The position numbers and the translations under genes are program-made. The notes beneath the pieces are model-generated. The model had not been told where the DNA came from, made no database searches, and saw only the letters and a program-made list of their open reading frames with translations. Positions 44,718 through 54,632 of a DNA stretch of 64,000 nt are shown here, piece after piece; position 1 is the first letter of the stretch; each line of letters begins with the position of its first letter. The stretch is from contig JAGRKV010000045.1 of the NCBI GenBank assembly GCA_020442165.1, positions 168,818 through 232,817 of the forward strand, written 5' to 3'. Source of the stretch: Hyphomicrobiaceae bacterium (GTDB lineage Bacteria > Pseudomonadota > Alphaproteobacteria > Rhizobiales > Hyphomicrobiaceae).

Positions 44718-45635
44718 TCACTCGATGCGAAGCGCGAACTCGCAGTCCGATTTAAGGGCGGCAACAAGCCGCATTTCTTCCGCCTCATCCAAGGCAACCA
44801 GCGGTGGCCTGACGACGCGCCATTGCGGGTCTGAGCGTGCGTGCGAGATCAGCGCCTTGATGCCTGGGATGGTCGGCGCCTTGAGGATGGCGGCGCGGAC
44901 TGCCGCCACGCGGAACTGTAACGCATCGGCCTCAGGCCCTTCGGCTGCCTCATAGAGCGCGCGGATGGCGCGTGGCTGCACGTTGGCCGTGGCGGAGATG
45001 CATCCGGCAGCACCGTGCTTCAAGCCCTCCAGAAGCACGGCTTCTGACGCGGGGAAGATTGCAAGGTCGGGGAAGCTGTCCATCAGGTCCAACGTGCCCG
45101 CCATGTTGCCAGAGGAATCCTTGAGGCCAGCGATCTCGTCGGGATAGGCGCTCCTCAGGCGATCGACAAGATTGCGCGTGACGGGCACCGCTGACATCTG
45201 CGGGATATGATAAAGATAAAGCCGCAAACGATGATCGCCCACCTCTTCGATCAGCTCCGAATAGTAGCGAAAGAGACCTTCCTCGCTCGGGTCCTTGAAG
45301 AAGTACGGCGGCAAGACGAGAACGCCACCACAGCCCACCTCAACGGCGTGTGCCGTCAGTTCAATCGTATCGCTCAGCGAAGACGTGCCGGTGCCGGGCA
45401 TCAGCTGTGATGGTGCGACGCCTGCATCGATCAGTTCCTCAAGCAGCTCCATGCGCTCGTCGAGCCCGAGGGATGGACCCTCGCTGGTAGTGCCGAACGG
45501 CGCCAGTGCCGTGCAGCCCTCATCCAGCAGCCACTGGCAATGTTCAACGAACCGCTCACCATCGGGCGACCCGTCTTCTGCAAATGGCGTCAGCACCGGA
45601 GCGATCACGCCTGCCAATCTCGAAGTGTCCTGCAT
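44718..45635 (-). CDS. Dihydrodipicolinate-synthase/N-acetylneuraminate-lyase family aldolase
   Basis: A 305-residue TIM-barrel class I aldolase. The Schiff-base Lys lies in AGLKDSSGN near residue 168, the conserved Tyr in YLYHIPQ near residue 138, and the GTTSEG loop near residue 47. Together these define the DapA/NanA family. Its solitary setting beside an AEC transporter suggests a catabolic lyase for a 2-keto-deoxy acid rather than lysine synthesis. Confidence 0.85.
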   Translation of the reverse strand: MQDTSRLAGVIAPVLTPFAEDGSPDGERFVEHCQWLLDEGCTALAPFGTTSEGPSLGLDERMELLEELIDAGVAPSQLMPGTGTSSLSDTIELTAHAVEVGCGGVLVLPPYFFKDPSEEGLFRYYSELIEEVGDHRLRLYLYHIPQMSAVPVTRNLVDRLRSAYPDEIAGLKDSSGNMAGTLDLMDSFPDLAIFPASEAVLLEGLKHGAAGCISATANVQPRAIRALYEAAEGPEADALQFRVAAVRAAILKAPTIPGIKALISHARSDPQWRVVRPPLVALDEAEEMRLVAALKSDCEFALRIE

Positions 45636-45856
45636 CGATAGCCTCTCGTTACAGGTCGATGGCGTGTCCTGCCTCGTCCCAATTGCATGCTCTTGTCAGC
45701 GTGCGGTGCCGCGGTCGAAGTGCGCGGAACCTAACGGCTTGCTGCCCGATCCGCAACTTCAACCAGTGGGCCCAGGGCAATGGCCGCCACTCAGCCAATT
45801 CCCGCTTTAAAACGTGGGTTGAGAAAAGCTGCGAGAAACAGGGTAGACGGCACGTC

Positions 45857-46780
45857 TCACATGAGCCGCATAAGCATGATCCAGCCTGTCACGAAAATCG
45901 GCGATAGCAACGTCGAGAACAAGACAGCCGCTGACACGAACTGCGGATGGCGGCCATACTCGGAACAAAACAGCGCAAGGAGTACGCCGATGGGCGTTGC
46001 CGCGGCTACGACGTAGAGATCCTTCAGATCATCAGGTATCGACAGTGCAACCGCTAGTGCCCATGTCACCGCTGGCGCCAGGATCAACTTCAATATCAGG
46101 ACGAGACCCATCGGCCCGGCTTTCAATCCACCGCGGCCGGTCTCGGCCAATTGTGCGCCCAGCGCGAGCAGCGCCAGCGGCGGAAAAGTCGAACCGATTA
46201 GTTCCAATGGCGTGGCCAGGATAGGAGGCAGCCTTATGTCGCCTGCTCGCAGAGCAAGACCCAGCAGCACGGCTGGCACGACAGGCGTTTCGAAAGCGAT
46301 TTTGAGGCGGGCGAGCACACCTGTTTCCGCCCGCCTGGGCGCCAGCATCCAGGCTCCAACAGACACAATCAGCATTGTCATCATCGACGTGATGACCGAC
46401 TGGTGCAAAATGAAGCTTTCAGGGAATGCGAGCTTGACCAGCGGTATGCCGTAGTTGCCGACATTGGCATAGACCGTCGCCATGGCGAGGATCGGCGCGA
46501 ACTCCGGTGGCAGCCGGAACAGTCGCGCCGCCAGCCAGCCCAGCGCCATCAATGCCACGAACTGGATCGCCGTGAAATATATCGTCGGCCAAAGTTCCGC
46601 GATCGGCTGGCGCGCGGCGGCAAGGAAGTGAACCAGGAACGCCGGCATGATGATGAATACGAGGAGACGATTGAGGCTGGGCACGTCCAGCTTGAGCCGT
46701 TTCTGCGCGACCACGCCAAGACCGACAAGCGCAATAATCGGCAGCGTCACGTTCAACAGGATGTCGCTGAACAGTTGCAT
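45857..46780 (-). CDS. AEC-family transporter
   Basis: A 307-residue membrane protein with about ten hydrophobic segments, resembling the auxin efflux carrier family that includes malonate and other organic-acid transporters (for example NVTLPIIALVGLGVVAQ at the N-terminus and NVGNYGIPL near residue 105, a conserved helix break). The neighbouring aldolase and threonine dehydratase point to organic-acid or amino-acid traffic. Direction and substrate are not shown by the sequence. Confidence 0.85.
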   Translation of the reverse strand: MQLFSDILLNVTLPIIALVGLGVVAQKRLKLDVPSLNRLLVFIIMPAFLVHFLAAARQPIAELWPTIYFTAIQFVALMALGWLAARLFRLPPEFAPILAMATVYANVGNYGIPLVKLAFPESFILHQSVITSMMTMLIVSVGAWMLAPRRAETGVLARLKIAFETPVVPAVLLGLALRAGDIRLPPILATPLELIGSTFPPLALLALGAQLAETGRGGLKAGPMGLVLILKLILAPAVTWALAVALSIPDDLKDLYVVAAATPIGVLLALFCSEYGRHPQFVSAAVLFSTLLSPIFVTGWIMLMRLM

Positions 46781-46866
46781 GTATTACCTGTGCGGATGGC
46801 TCGGGTCGTATCTGTCGAAGCTGGGCGTCCTAACATGAAGCCTGACTGCCCGCCACGGCCTGAGGA

Positions 46867-48162
46867 TCAAAAACGCGGTGGCGGCGTTCGCCCCACGTCG
46901 ACGCCTTTGACGACGACCAAGAAGCCTGCCTCTTCGAGACGCTGAACGACGCGGCCGAGGTGCTCTCGGTCGCGAGTCTCGATGACGACGTGCAATTCGG
47001 CACCTTTAGCCGGCAGCACGGTGAAGACGCGCTGATGGTAGACTTCGACGATGTTGGCGCCTTCCGCACCGATAACGCCCGCGACCCGCGCCAGCTGACC
47101 CGGCCGATCTGGAATGTCGATTGACAATTGCGTCAGGCGGCCATCGCGGGCCAGACCGCGCGTCAACACCGATGCCAGCAGCCGCGTGTCGATGTTGCCA
47201 CCGCAGAGCACGAGACCAACCTTGCGGCCCGCGAAACGCCGCGTGTCCGACAACAGGGCAGCGAGCCCTGCGGCACCTGCACCCTCGACGACGGACTTCT
47301 CGATTTGCAGCAGCAGGCTCAGTGCGCGTTCGATGTCGGCTTCGTCGACGAGGACGATGTCGTCGACCAGCGCGCGGACATGAGCCGTGGTGATGCGCCC
47401 TGGTGCCTTGACGGCGATGCCTTCCGCCAGGGTGTCTCCCCGCATTGGCAGCTGCTGCGACTTGATGGCGTTATACATCGAGGGATAGAGCAGCGATTGG
47501 ACGCCAATGACCTCGATCCCAGGCTTGATCGCCTTGGCCGCCACCGCCATGCCCGAAATGAGCCCGCCGCCACCGATGGGCACCAGCAGGACATCGAGGT
47601 CCGGCACCTTGTCCAGCATCTCGATGGCGATCGTGCCCTGCCCTGCGATCACCAGTGGATCATCATAGGGATGGACAAATGTGAGCCGCCGCTGGGCGCA
47701 TATTCTGTCTGCCTGCTCAGCCGCCTCTTCCAAGCTCGCACCGGCCAGCACGACTTCCGCGCCCAGGATGCGCGTGTTTTCGACTTTCACCGTCGGCGTC
47801 GGCTCCGGCATGACGATGACGGCTGGTATGCGCAAGCGGCGCGCATGATAGGCAACACCTTGTGCATGGTTCCCGGCGGAGACCGTGATGACCCCGCGCG
47901 ATCGTGCTTCGGGCGTCATGGCGGCGAGACGGTTCAGCGCACCACGCTCCTTGAAGGAGCCGGTGAACTGGAGGTTTTCGAACTTCAGCCAGATCTGCGC
48001 GCCGGTGATGTCGGACAGCGTGCGGCTGCGTTCGCATGCTGTCACGGCGACGTGGCCGCCGATGACCTTGTGTGCAGCCAACACGTCAGCGAGAGTCACG
48101 CGCGGAAGAGCGGCCGGGCTCTCGTCGGCGGCTGGCTGTGCGCCACACTCTTTGTGCTGCAT
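46867..48162 (-). CDS. ilvA: Threonine dehydratase with C-terminal ACT domain
   Basis: A 431-residue PLP enzyme that deaminates threonine (or serine) to a 2-oxo acid. The PLP Lys lies in FTGSFKERGA near residue 50, the Gly-rich phosphate loop is GGGGLISG near residue 180, and SAGNHAQG is near residue 75. The last 85 residues form an ACT-type domain (SIDIPDRPGQLARVAGVIG) for feedback control. A TTG start at 48204 is possible but the ATG at 48162 fits better. One ACT domain makes it similar to short IlvA/TdcB-like proteins; the gene name is therefore moderately certain. Confidence 0.88.
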   Translation of the reverse strand: MQHKECGAQPAADESPAALPRVTLADVLAAHKVIGGHVAVTACERSRTLSDITGAQIWLKFENLQFTGSFKERGALNRLAAMTPEARSRGVITVSAGNHAQGVAYHARRLRIPAVIVMPEPTPTVKVENTRILGAEVVLAGASLEEAAEQADRICAQRRLTFVHPYDDPLVIAGQGTIAIEMLDKVPDLDVLLVPIGGGGLISGMAVAAKAIKPGIEVIGVQSLLYPSMYNAIKSQQLPMRGDTLAEGIAVKAPGRITTAHVRALVDDIVLVDEADIERALSLLLQIEKSVVEGAGAAGLAALLSDTRRFAGRKVGLVLCGGNIDTRLLASVLTRGLARDGRLTQLSIDIPDRPGQLARVAGVIGAEGANIVEVYHQRVFTVLPAKGAELHVVIETRDREHLGRVVQRLEEAGFLVVVKGVDVGRTPPPRF

Positions 48163-48358
48163 TCTTCGGGCTCCGGTCGGGCGACTCGCTTTGCCCGCGC
48201 GCAACTATAGCGTCAGTTGGCGGTGTTTGCCGCCTGGGGGGCGCTCAAGGAATGCCGGGTGGGTTTTTGGTGGCATCCCAGCGCCTCGTTCGATAAGACA
48301 CCGGAAGTCTGGCTCGGGATGCTGCGACAAAGCTTTCAAGAACATTGGAGGAGACGAC

Positions 48359-49249
48359 ATGGCAAAGGTGGCGTGGATCGGCCTGGGCGTGATGGGCTAT
48401 CCCATGGCTGGTCATATCTTCAAGAAGGGCGGCCACGACCTCACTGTCTACAACCGCACTTTCGCGAAGGCCGAGAAGTGGGTCGCCGAATACGGGACGG
48501 GACGTGCGGCGCGCACACCGGCGGAAGCTGCGGCCGGAGCGGACTTCGTTTTCAGCTGCGTTGGCAATGACGACGACCTGCGCGCGGTGACGATTGGCGA
48601 GGACGGCGCTTTCTCCGCCGTCAAGAAGGGCGCGGTTTTCATCGATAACACCACTGCGTCCGCCAATGTCGCACGCGAGCTTCATGCCGCAGCCACGGTC
48701 GCTGGGTTCGGCTTCCTCGATGCGCCTGTTTCAGGTGGCCAGGCCGGTGCCGAGAATGGCGTGCTGACCGTCATGGTGGGTGGCGACAAGGAACCTTTCG
48801 ACCGGGCGCTGCCGGTGATCCAGCACTACGCACGCATGGTCAACCTGATCGGCGCGTCCGGTGCCGGACAGGTCACAAAGATGGTCAATCAGATCTGCAT
48901 TGCCGGACTTGTGCAGGGGTTGGCAGAGGGACTGCACATGGCACAGAAGGCGGGATTGGATATTCCAGCCGTGATGGACACGATCTCGAAAGGTGCCGCC
49001 CAATCCTGGCAGATGGAGAACCGCTGGAAGACGATGGTGACGGGCAAATTCGACTATGGCTTCGCCGTCGACTGGATGCGCAAGGACCTCGCAATCTGCC
49101 TTGATGAGGCGAGACGCAATGGTGCAAGCCTGCCGGTGACGGCACTCGTCGATCAGTTCTATTCCGAAGTGCAGCGCATGGGCGGCAAGCGTTGGGACAC
49201 ATCCAGCCTGATCGCCCGCCTCAACAATGCCGACACCGCAAAGTCCTGA
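48359..49249 (+). CDS. 3-hydroxyisobutyrate-dehydrogenase-family oxidoreductase
   Basis: A 296-residue beta-hydroxyacid dehydrogenase. The NAD(P) motif is IGLGVMGYPMAGH, the substrate loop is DAPVSGGQAGAENG near residue 123, and the catalytic Lys lies in KMVNQ near residue 173. A GGAGGAG ribosome binding site precedes the ATG. Family members oxidise 3-hydroxyisobutyrate, tartronate semialdehyde or similar compounds; which one applies here is unclear. It heads a row of three plus-strand genes spaced closely. Confidence 0.88.
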   Translation: MAKVAWIGLGVMGYPMAGHIFKKGGHDLTVYNRTFAKAEKWVAEYGTGRAARTPAEAAAGADFVFSCVGNDDDLRAVTIGEDGAFSAVKKGAVFIDNTTASANVARELHAAATVAGFGFLDAPVSGGQAGAENGVLTVMVGGDKEPFDRALPVIQHYARMVNLIGASGAGQVTKMVNQICIAGLVQGLAEGLHMAQKAGLDIPAVMDTISKGAAQSWQMENRWKTMVTGKFDYGFAVDWMRKDLAICLDEARRNGASLPVTALVDQFYSEVQRMGGKRWDTSSLIARLNNADTAKS

Positions 49250-49257
49250 GTGCGCTG

Positions 49258-49734
49258 ATGACGACGACTACGACGCCCGGCAATTGCTCCAGACCGCAGG
49301 ACGCGGCGGCACTCGAGCCCACGCCCGAGTACCGCCTCATCCTGCAGATGGCCGATCGGAACCCGGTGTTCCAGCACCTGGGCCTGGAGGTGGTCATCGC
49401 CCAACCAGGACACACGCGCTTTGCAATGCCCATGCGCCAGGAGCTGACCAACACCTTTGGGACTGGGCATGGCGGCATCCTGTTCACGCTCGCGGACATG
49501 GCGTTCGGTTTTGCCTGCAATTCCTCCGGCGAACGCGCGATGACGGCTTCTGCTGCAATCGACTATTTGGCTCCCGCGCCCGTCGGCAAACGTCTCATTG
49601 CCGATGCACGCGAGGTCGAACGGCAGGGCCGCAACGTCTTCTACGACGTTGTCATCAGCGTGGATGGTGGCGATACGATCGCCATCGTGCGCGGCCGCAT
49701 GAAGGTGCTCGGCGGTCCTGTTATTGCCGACTGA
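49258..49734 (+). CDS. PaaI-type hotdog thioesterase
   Basis: A 158-residue acyl-CoA thioesterase of the hotdog fold. The motif [20 protein letters not shown] matches the PaaI group, whose His-Gly and Asp residues form the active site. The ATG lies 8 bases after the dehydrogenase stop. It may free CoA from a dead-end aromatic or short-chain acyl-CoA; no other paa gene is present to support a phenylacetate role. Confidence 0.88.
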   Translation: MTTTTTPGNCSRPQDAAALEPTPEYRLILQMADRNPVFQHLGLEVVIAQPGHTRFAMPMRQELTNTFGTGHGGILFTLADMAFGFACNSSGERAMTASAAIDYLAPAPVGKRLIADAREVERQGRNVFYDVVISVDGGDTIAIVRGRMKVLGGPVIAD

Positions 49735-49768
49735 CACCGGCCTTCCGTCAGACGAGGAGACCTGCGAC

Positions 49769-50188
49769 ATGAAGAGCTATCGCAAGGAGATGTGGTTCAA
49801 CATCAAGGGGCGGCGTGAATTCGTGAACATCACGCCGGACGTCGAGGCTTGCCTGAAGGAGAGCGGCGTCAAGGAAGGGCTGGTTCTGGTCAACGCCATG
49901 CACATCACGGCATCCGTCTTCATCAACGACGACGAGAGCGGGCTGCATCACGACTATGAGGTGTGGCTTGAGAAGCTCGCGCCGCACGAGCCGGTCTCCT
50001 ACTACCATCACAACCGCACGGGCGAGGATAATGCCGACGCGCACATGAAGCGGCAGGTGATGGGCCGCGAAGTGGTCGTTGCCATCACGAACGGCAAACT
50101 CGACTTCGGCCCGTGGGAGCAGATCTTCTACGGCGAATTCGACGGACGGCGGAAAAAGCGCGTGCTTGTCAAGATCATCGGCGAGTGA
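49769..50188 (+). CDS. YjbQ/UPF0047 family protein
   Basis: A 139-residue protein of the widespread YjbQ family (secondary thiamine-phosphate synthase activity reported for members). Conserved landmarks are [26 protein letters not shown] and HMKRQVMG with [13 protein letters not shown]. The clustered His, Asp and Glu residues suit a metal or phosphate site. It follows the thioesterase by 34 bases. Physiological role is uncertain in general. Confidence 0.9.
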   Translation: MKSYRKEMWFNIKGRREFVNITPDVEACLKESGVKEGLVLVNAMHITASVFINDDESGLHHDYEVWLEKLAPHEPVSYYHHNRTGEDNADAHMKRQVMGREVVVAITNGKLDFGPWEQIFYGEFDGRRKKRVLVKIIGE

Positions 50189-50221
50189 CGCGCGTTGCAG
50201 TGACGCGAGTTGGCGCCCGGT

Positions 50222-50710
50222 TCAGCTCTTGGCGCTGTCCTTGTCGGTCACGACGAACGAGAGCGGCAACTCGGTCGTATACTTGATCTGTTCCATCGCG
50301 AAGGCCGACGACACCTTGGCGATCTCGATGCGGCCGATGAGCTTCTTGTAGAAGGCATCATAGGCGGCAATGTCGGGCACCACGACCCGCAACAGGTAAT
50401 CGATGTCTCCCGACATGCGGTAGAACTCGACGACCTCGGGGAAGTCGGCTACCGCGACATGGAACTTCTCCAGCCAGTCCAGCGAGTGCTGGTCGGTCTT
50501 GATGGAGACGAAAACCGTGACGCCGGCGTTGACCTTGACCGGATCGAGCACGGCGACGCGGCGCTGAATGATGCCTGCCTCTTCCAGTTTCTGCATGCGG
50601 CGCCAGCACGGGGTCGTCGACAACCCGACCTCCTTACCGATCTCGGCAACCGGGCGGGTGCAGTCCTGTTGCAGCAATCGCAGGATCTTGACGTCCATGT
50701 CGTCGATCAT
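50222..50710 (-). CDS. Lrp/AsnC family transcriptional regulator
   Basis: A 162-residue regulator with an N-terminal helix-turn-helix (DVKILRLLQQD, then VGLSTTPCWRRMQKLE) and a C-terminal RAM/Lrp ligand domain (VEFYRMSGDIDYLLRV). It probably senses an amino acid. It is divergent from the 50940 gene and converges on the YjbQ gene; target genes are not evident. Confidence 0.92.
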   Translation of the reverse strand: MIDDMDVKILRLLQQDCTRPVAEIGKEVGLSTTPCWRRMQKLEEAGIIQRRVAVLDPVKVNAGVTVFVSIKTDQHSLDWLEKFHVAVADFPEVVEFYRMSGDIDYLLRVVVPDIAAYDAFYKKLIGRIEIAKVSSAFAMEQIKYTTELPLSFVVTDKDSAKS

Positions 50711-50939
50711 GAGAGGCTCCGAGCGCAGAAATCAGTTCCATCTGATGGCGTCTTGTAGATCATTATTTTCTCAAGGTCCACGGTTCTCGTGAGTTTTTGG
50801 TATTTTTTTTTCAGTTCTAGCCGTCCAGGCCCTTGGTTTTTGCGCGACTGGGGCGCATATTTGATGGCAGTTGAACATGGCCGTGTGGATTGGCGGCTGC
50901 TGCCAGAACAGTCCCAAAGGCTCCGAAGGAATGTTGCAA

Positions 50940-51452
50940 ATGCCCGAGATCGTCTACATTACGCCTGACTTTGCCGTTTCCGGCGAACTGGCCCGTGAAG
51001 ACTTCCGGGCCGTTGCTGCTCTCGGTTTCAAGGCCGTCTTGAACAACCGGCCGGAAGGCGAGGAAGAAGGTCAGCTGACCAGCGCCGCGGAAGCTGAACT
51101 GGCCTGGCAGGCTGGGCTGCGCTACCGCTTCCTGCCGCTCGACAAGCACGAGCTTTTCACCGATCCGGTCGTGGAAGGGATGATCCACTCGATCGACGAA
51201 CTGGAGGGTCCGGTTCTGGCGCATTGCAAGTCGGGCCTGCGCTCGGCAATCGTCTGGGCGGCTGCCAGAGCCCGTTCAATCCCGGTCAACGACATCCTTG
51301 CCGCACTCGACAAGGCCGGTATGGACCTGGACTTCCTACGCGACGAACTCGACGCGCAGGCGGATCATGCGCATTGGCTTTCAGTCGAGCCTTCCCTTCC
51401 GGGTGAGGCGCCGGCCACCACACCTGCAACCGCCAATCTGGTTGCAGCTTGA
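50940..51452 (+). CDS. TIGR01244/DUF442 phosphatase-like protein
   Basis: A 170-residue protein of the Blh/DUF442 group, with a dual-specificity-phosphatase-like Cys loop AHCKSGLRSA. The N-terminal part has VSGELAREDF and NNRPEGEE. Members are often fused or linked to MBL-type persulfide dioxygenases in sulfide or biofilm-related regulation (BigR). Here it stands alone. The ATG at 50940 gives good spacing to GAAGGA; another ATG lies 9 bases earlier. Confidence 0.85.
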   Translation: MPEIVYITPDFAVSGELAREDFRAVAALGFKAVLNNRPEGEEEGQLTSAAEAELAWQAGLRYRFLPLDKHELFTDPVVEGMIHSIDELEGPVLAHCKSGLRSAIVWAAARARSIPVNDILAALDKAGMDLDFLRDELDAQADHAHWLSVEPSLPGEAPATTPATANLVAA

Positions 51453-51646
51453 GGGCAGGGCGGACGGAAGTCAGGCCTGCATGGACCTACGACCTGGCTC
51501 CGATTGACCACCACGACGGGCACAGCCGCGATAGCCATTGCGCCATGCGGTCCTGATTTCATTTCGTTGCGCATTTCATGCCGACGGTTCCAAGCCTGGG
51601 TGCAATTGCGCCTCCCCGCTCCGCCATGCGTGGATTGCAGTTGCGC

Positions 51647-52339
51647 TCAGGCTGTCAGCCGCGCGACCTCCGCCCGCAAGACCGGCAGGAGTTCTGCTTC
51701 GAACCACGGATTGGATTTCAACCAACCGTTGTTGCGCCAGGATGGATGTGGCAGTGGCAAGAGGCGCGGACAGCGTGGTGTCTCGCATATGCTTTTCCAG
51801 CCAGCGACCGTGGCGGTGACACCCAGACGTCGCGCCTCGGGAAGGTGCCATCGCTGCGCGTATTGGCCGACCAGCAGCAACAATTCGACATTGGGCAATC
51901 CTGCCAGCACCTTTTCGCGCCACTGCGGCGCGCATTCCGGACGCGGCGGCAGGTCTCCTCCCTTTGCATCGAGGCCGGGGAAACAAAATCCCATCGGCAC
52001 GATGGCGACGCGCGAGGCGTCATAGAAGACGTTGGCGTCGATCCCCATCCAGTTCCGCAACCGATCTCCTGATGGATCTGTGAACGGCCGGCCCGACGCA
52101 TGAACGCGGGTTCCAGGTGCCTGACCGGTGATGCACAGCTTGGCGCGCGCATCGACCTGCAGGACGGGGCGGGGCTCGTGCGGGAGTGGGATGCTGGATG
52201 GTCGATCACGGCAGATGCGACAGCTGCGGATTTCATCGACGATGTCGCGCAAGCGGGTTTGGGAAGTCCATGGGCCCCCCACGGTTCGCCGGGACGTTCT
52301 GCGCCCTGCCGGTGTTCGTTTAGAGGGCGTTGGTGTCAT
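51647..52339 (-). CDS. Uracil-DNA glycosylase family protein
   Basis: A 230-residue member of the UDG superfamily. Motif 1 appears as GQAPGTRVHASGRPFTD and motif 2 as LPHPSWRN near residue 205. An N-terminal SCRICRD pair could take part in an Fe-S site as in family 4/5 enzymes. The real start may be later, since the first 25 residues are basic and low in conservation. It should remove uracil or a related damaged base from DNA. Confidence 0.82.
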   Translation of the reverse strand: MTPTPSKRTPAGRRTSRRTVGGPWTSQTRLRDIVDEIRSCRICRDRPSSIPLPHEPRPVLQVDARAKLCITGQAPGTRVHASGRPFTDPSGDRLRNWMGIDANVFYDASRVAIVPMGFCFPGLDAKGGDLPPRPECAPQWREKVLAGLPNVELLLLVGQYAQRWHLPEARRLGVTATVAGWKSICETPRCPRLLPLPHPSWRNNGWLKSNPWFEAELLPVLRAEVARLTA

Positions 52340-52366
52340 CGGCAATGTGCCATCGGCGATCTACCG

Positions 52367-53110
52367 TTACAGATCCAGGACGAGACCATCTGTGGAAATC
52401 AAGACGTGTGGCGTCTCGATGCTGTCTGCGTGGCGAAGCATGGGACAGCTCATATGGGTCAGCATGATGCGATGTGCCGTGATCCGTTCGAGATTTTCCT
52501 CGATGACGCGCCAATTCATATGGAAGCGCGCAGGGTCCTCGTAGCCATAGCATTCGGTGATGTACAGGTCGGCGCCGGATGCCACCTCGACCAGCGCCTC
52601 GACCCATTCGGTGTCACCTGAAAAGCCGATTGTCTTGCCATCGCATTCGATACGCAGACCATAGGACGGGGCGCCGGAGGGATGGCGTACGGGATAGGGT
52701 GTGGCTGTGATGCCGTTTATGGTGACCGGCGTGCGTTCCGCGAATTCACGCCATTCCAGCGCATAGCGTGGCTCTTTCGCCGTGGCTCCCGGAAAAAGCG
52801 CTTCCGCTGCCGTTCGATAGCGGTCGGCGATGCCATGCGGGCCGACGATCGTCAGCGGTGTCGTGCGATGCGAAACGTGCTGGGCGTGCAAAAGCCACCA
52901 GACGAGCCCAGCAAAGTGATCGCCGTGGAGATGCGAAATGAAGATCGTGCCGACGGCGTTGGGATCAAGCTCCAACCCGTTCATGCCGATTAGCGAGGTC
53001 GCCCCGCAATCGATCAAGAATGACTTGTCGGCCGTCGTGACATGGAAACACGTCTGCAGCCGTCCGCCCGAGCCGAAGGCATCGCCCGAGCCGATGACGG
53101 TGAGTTTCAT
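52367..53110 (-). CDS. MBL-fold metallohydrolase (RNase Z-like)
   Basis: A 247-residue beta-lactamase-fold hydrolase. The metal motif SHLHGDHFAGL lies near residue 56, a further Asp in FSGDTEW near residue 164, and a His near LTHMSCP near residue 220. The fold is like RNase Z and its relatives; true tRNA 3' processing or a phosphodiesterase role are both possible. It lies 27 bases upstream of the glycosylase gene on the same strand, which suggests an operon. Confidence 0.85.
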   Translation of the reverse strand: MKLTVIGSGDAFGSGGRLQTCFHVTTADKSFLIDCGATSLIGMNGLELDPNAVGTIFISHLHGDHFAGLVWWLLHAQHVSHRTTPLTIVGPHGIADRYRTAAEALFPGATAKEPRYALEWREFAERTPVTINGITATPYPVRHPSGAPSYGLRIECDGKTIGFSGDTEWVEALVEVASGADLYITECYGYEDPARFHMNWRVIEENLERITAHRIMLTHMSCPMLRHADSIETPHVLISTDGLVLDL

Positions 53111-53247
53111 CGACTTCCCCTTATTCTCATTTTTTGTCTTCCTGGACTCACCTCGTTACAACACCCTGCGATGTCGGGCTGTTCCTTAGGGAACAAGCAC
53201 CGGGCCAGATGGGCGAAGACGGGGCCGGGCAGAGCCGTCCCATCGGG

Positions 53248-53859
53248 TTACGCGGCAGCACTGGGCCGCGCGAATACCTCTTGATACCATCTGGCCAGCC
53301 CATCGAGACCTGCCGGCATGGCGATTCTTGCAGGCTTGAGGTAATCAATAGCCACCAAGGCGGTGATGTCTGCAATTGTGTAGCCAGCGCCTGCAATAAA
53401 GCGACTCGATCGCAGCCGCCGATCGAAAAATTCCAGCATTTCCGATGCCTTACCCTTGTTTGCCTCCCCCCAATCGGGGACCTGGGGAACTTCAAGATGC
53501 GCCATCTTGGGGTGCAGGTGGCGAAATGCCTGGGCGACATTGAACCAGAGGCCCAGTTCTGCCCGCCGCTGCCACATCTCGACCTGTGCGCGCCCGACCG
53601 GCCCCACCCCGAACAGTGGCGGGTCGGGTTCCATTTCCTCGAAATACCGGCAAATGGCGACTGACTCGGAGATGACCGTTCCGTCGTCGAGGATCAGGAC
53701 TGGCACCCGCTGGAACGGGTTCAGCGCACTGAAATCGTCCGATTTCAATTCGCCGGCCATGAGATCGCGCTGCTCATAAGTGACCTGCACGCCCTTCTCC
53801 GCCAGAAAGATGCGCACGCGGCGGGGATTGGGGGCCGTACGGGTCTCGATAATCTTCAT
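53248..53859 (-). CDS. Glutathione S-transferase family protein
   Basis: A 203-residue protein with an N-terminal thioredoxin-like domain (RRVRIFLAEKGVQVTYE, and the cis-Pro region RVPVLILDDGTVISES) and an all-helical C-terminal domain. The ESVAI glutathione-binding turn is intact. Family is clear; the substrate is not. Confidence 0.9.
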   Translation of the reverse strand: MKIIETRTAPNPRRVRIFLAEKGVQVTYEQRDLMAGELKSDDFSALNPFQRVPVLILDDGTVISESVAICRYFEEMEPDPPLFGVGPVGRAQVEMWQRRAELGLWFNVAQAFRHLHPKMAHLEVPQVPDWGEANKGKASEMLEFFDRRLRSSRFIAGAGYTIADITALVAIDYLKPARIAMPAGLDGLARWYQEVFARPSAAA

Positions 53860-53913
53860 GCCAGTACCCTTTGTCCGCTGTTGCAGGGCTTCCTTCTGAG
53901 TTCACGACCTTGC

Positions 53914-54480
53914 TTATTGTCCAATGCCGCGCTCACGCCGCCAATCGCGGGGTTTTTGGAACTGCCCGGCCCAAAGCCCGCGACGCGACGCCTTCGCGGA
54001 CTGCTCGTTGGAACGGTAGCCGCCATAGGAGAGGGCCATGCCTGTTTCCACCATGGCTTCATTCAACGAGCGGCCCTGAGCCTCGCAATAAGCCAGAAAT
54101 CGGTTGTGCTTGTCGCGCTCGATGCTGTGACAGGTCACTTTTTGTCCGCCGATGAGAGCGGTCAGTTTCCGACGCGCCTCCTCGCCGCAGTCCCACTCCT
54201 TGCCGTCCCGCTCGCAAGTCTGTCTTCCCTCGGGTGCGTCGATATCCTTCAAACGAACCTCGCCTCCGTCGACCCGCAGGCTGTCACCATCGATGACCTT
54301 GGCAAAGCCCGACAAAACTTGCGTGCCATCGGGCGCCGCATTGCGTTCGGACACCCACTGGTCGAGGCGGCTAAACAGCATCAAAAGAACTACCAGCAGG
54401 GCCACGATCGGCCAGCGCCACCGCGGATGACGACGAATGACCCGCTCGATCTGGTTCTGCCATTGTTGAGCAATACGCAC
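53914..54480 (-). CDS. Membrane-anchored thermonuclease (SNase-like)
   Basis: A 188-residue protein with a membrane segment (WPIVALLVVLLMLF, residues 24-38) followed by a staphylococcal-nuclease-type domain. Key residues are visible: VIDGDSL, IDAPEGRQ with the active-site Arg, and the later ERDKHNRFLAYC. It probably acts on nucleic acid outside the cytoplasm. It diverges from the histidine kinase gene. Confidence 0.9.
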   Translation of the reverse strand: MRIAQQWQNQIERVIRRHPRWRWPIVALLVVLLMLFSRLDQWVSERNAAPDGTQVLSGFAKVIDGDSLRVDGGEVRLKDIDAPEGRQTCERDGKEWDCGEEARRKLTALIGGQKVTCHSIERDKHNRFLAYCEAQGRSLNEAMVETGMALSYGGYRSNEQSAKASRRGLWAGQFQKPRDWRRERGIGQ

Positions 54481-54632
54481 CGAATTTAAACCCTAAGTTA
54501 GCGATTTGGACCGACATTAACCGAGATTGCCCAGCAGAGCGCGAGCCCTGCTGCGGTACGTCTTTCGGTCGAGTTCTGGTCGCACGGTTGGCCCTCAGGC
54601 TCCGGTTGAACTGATGCAACACGATTAAGCGA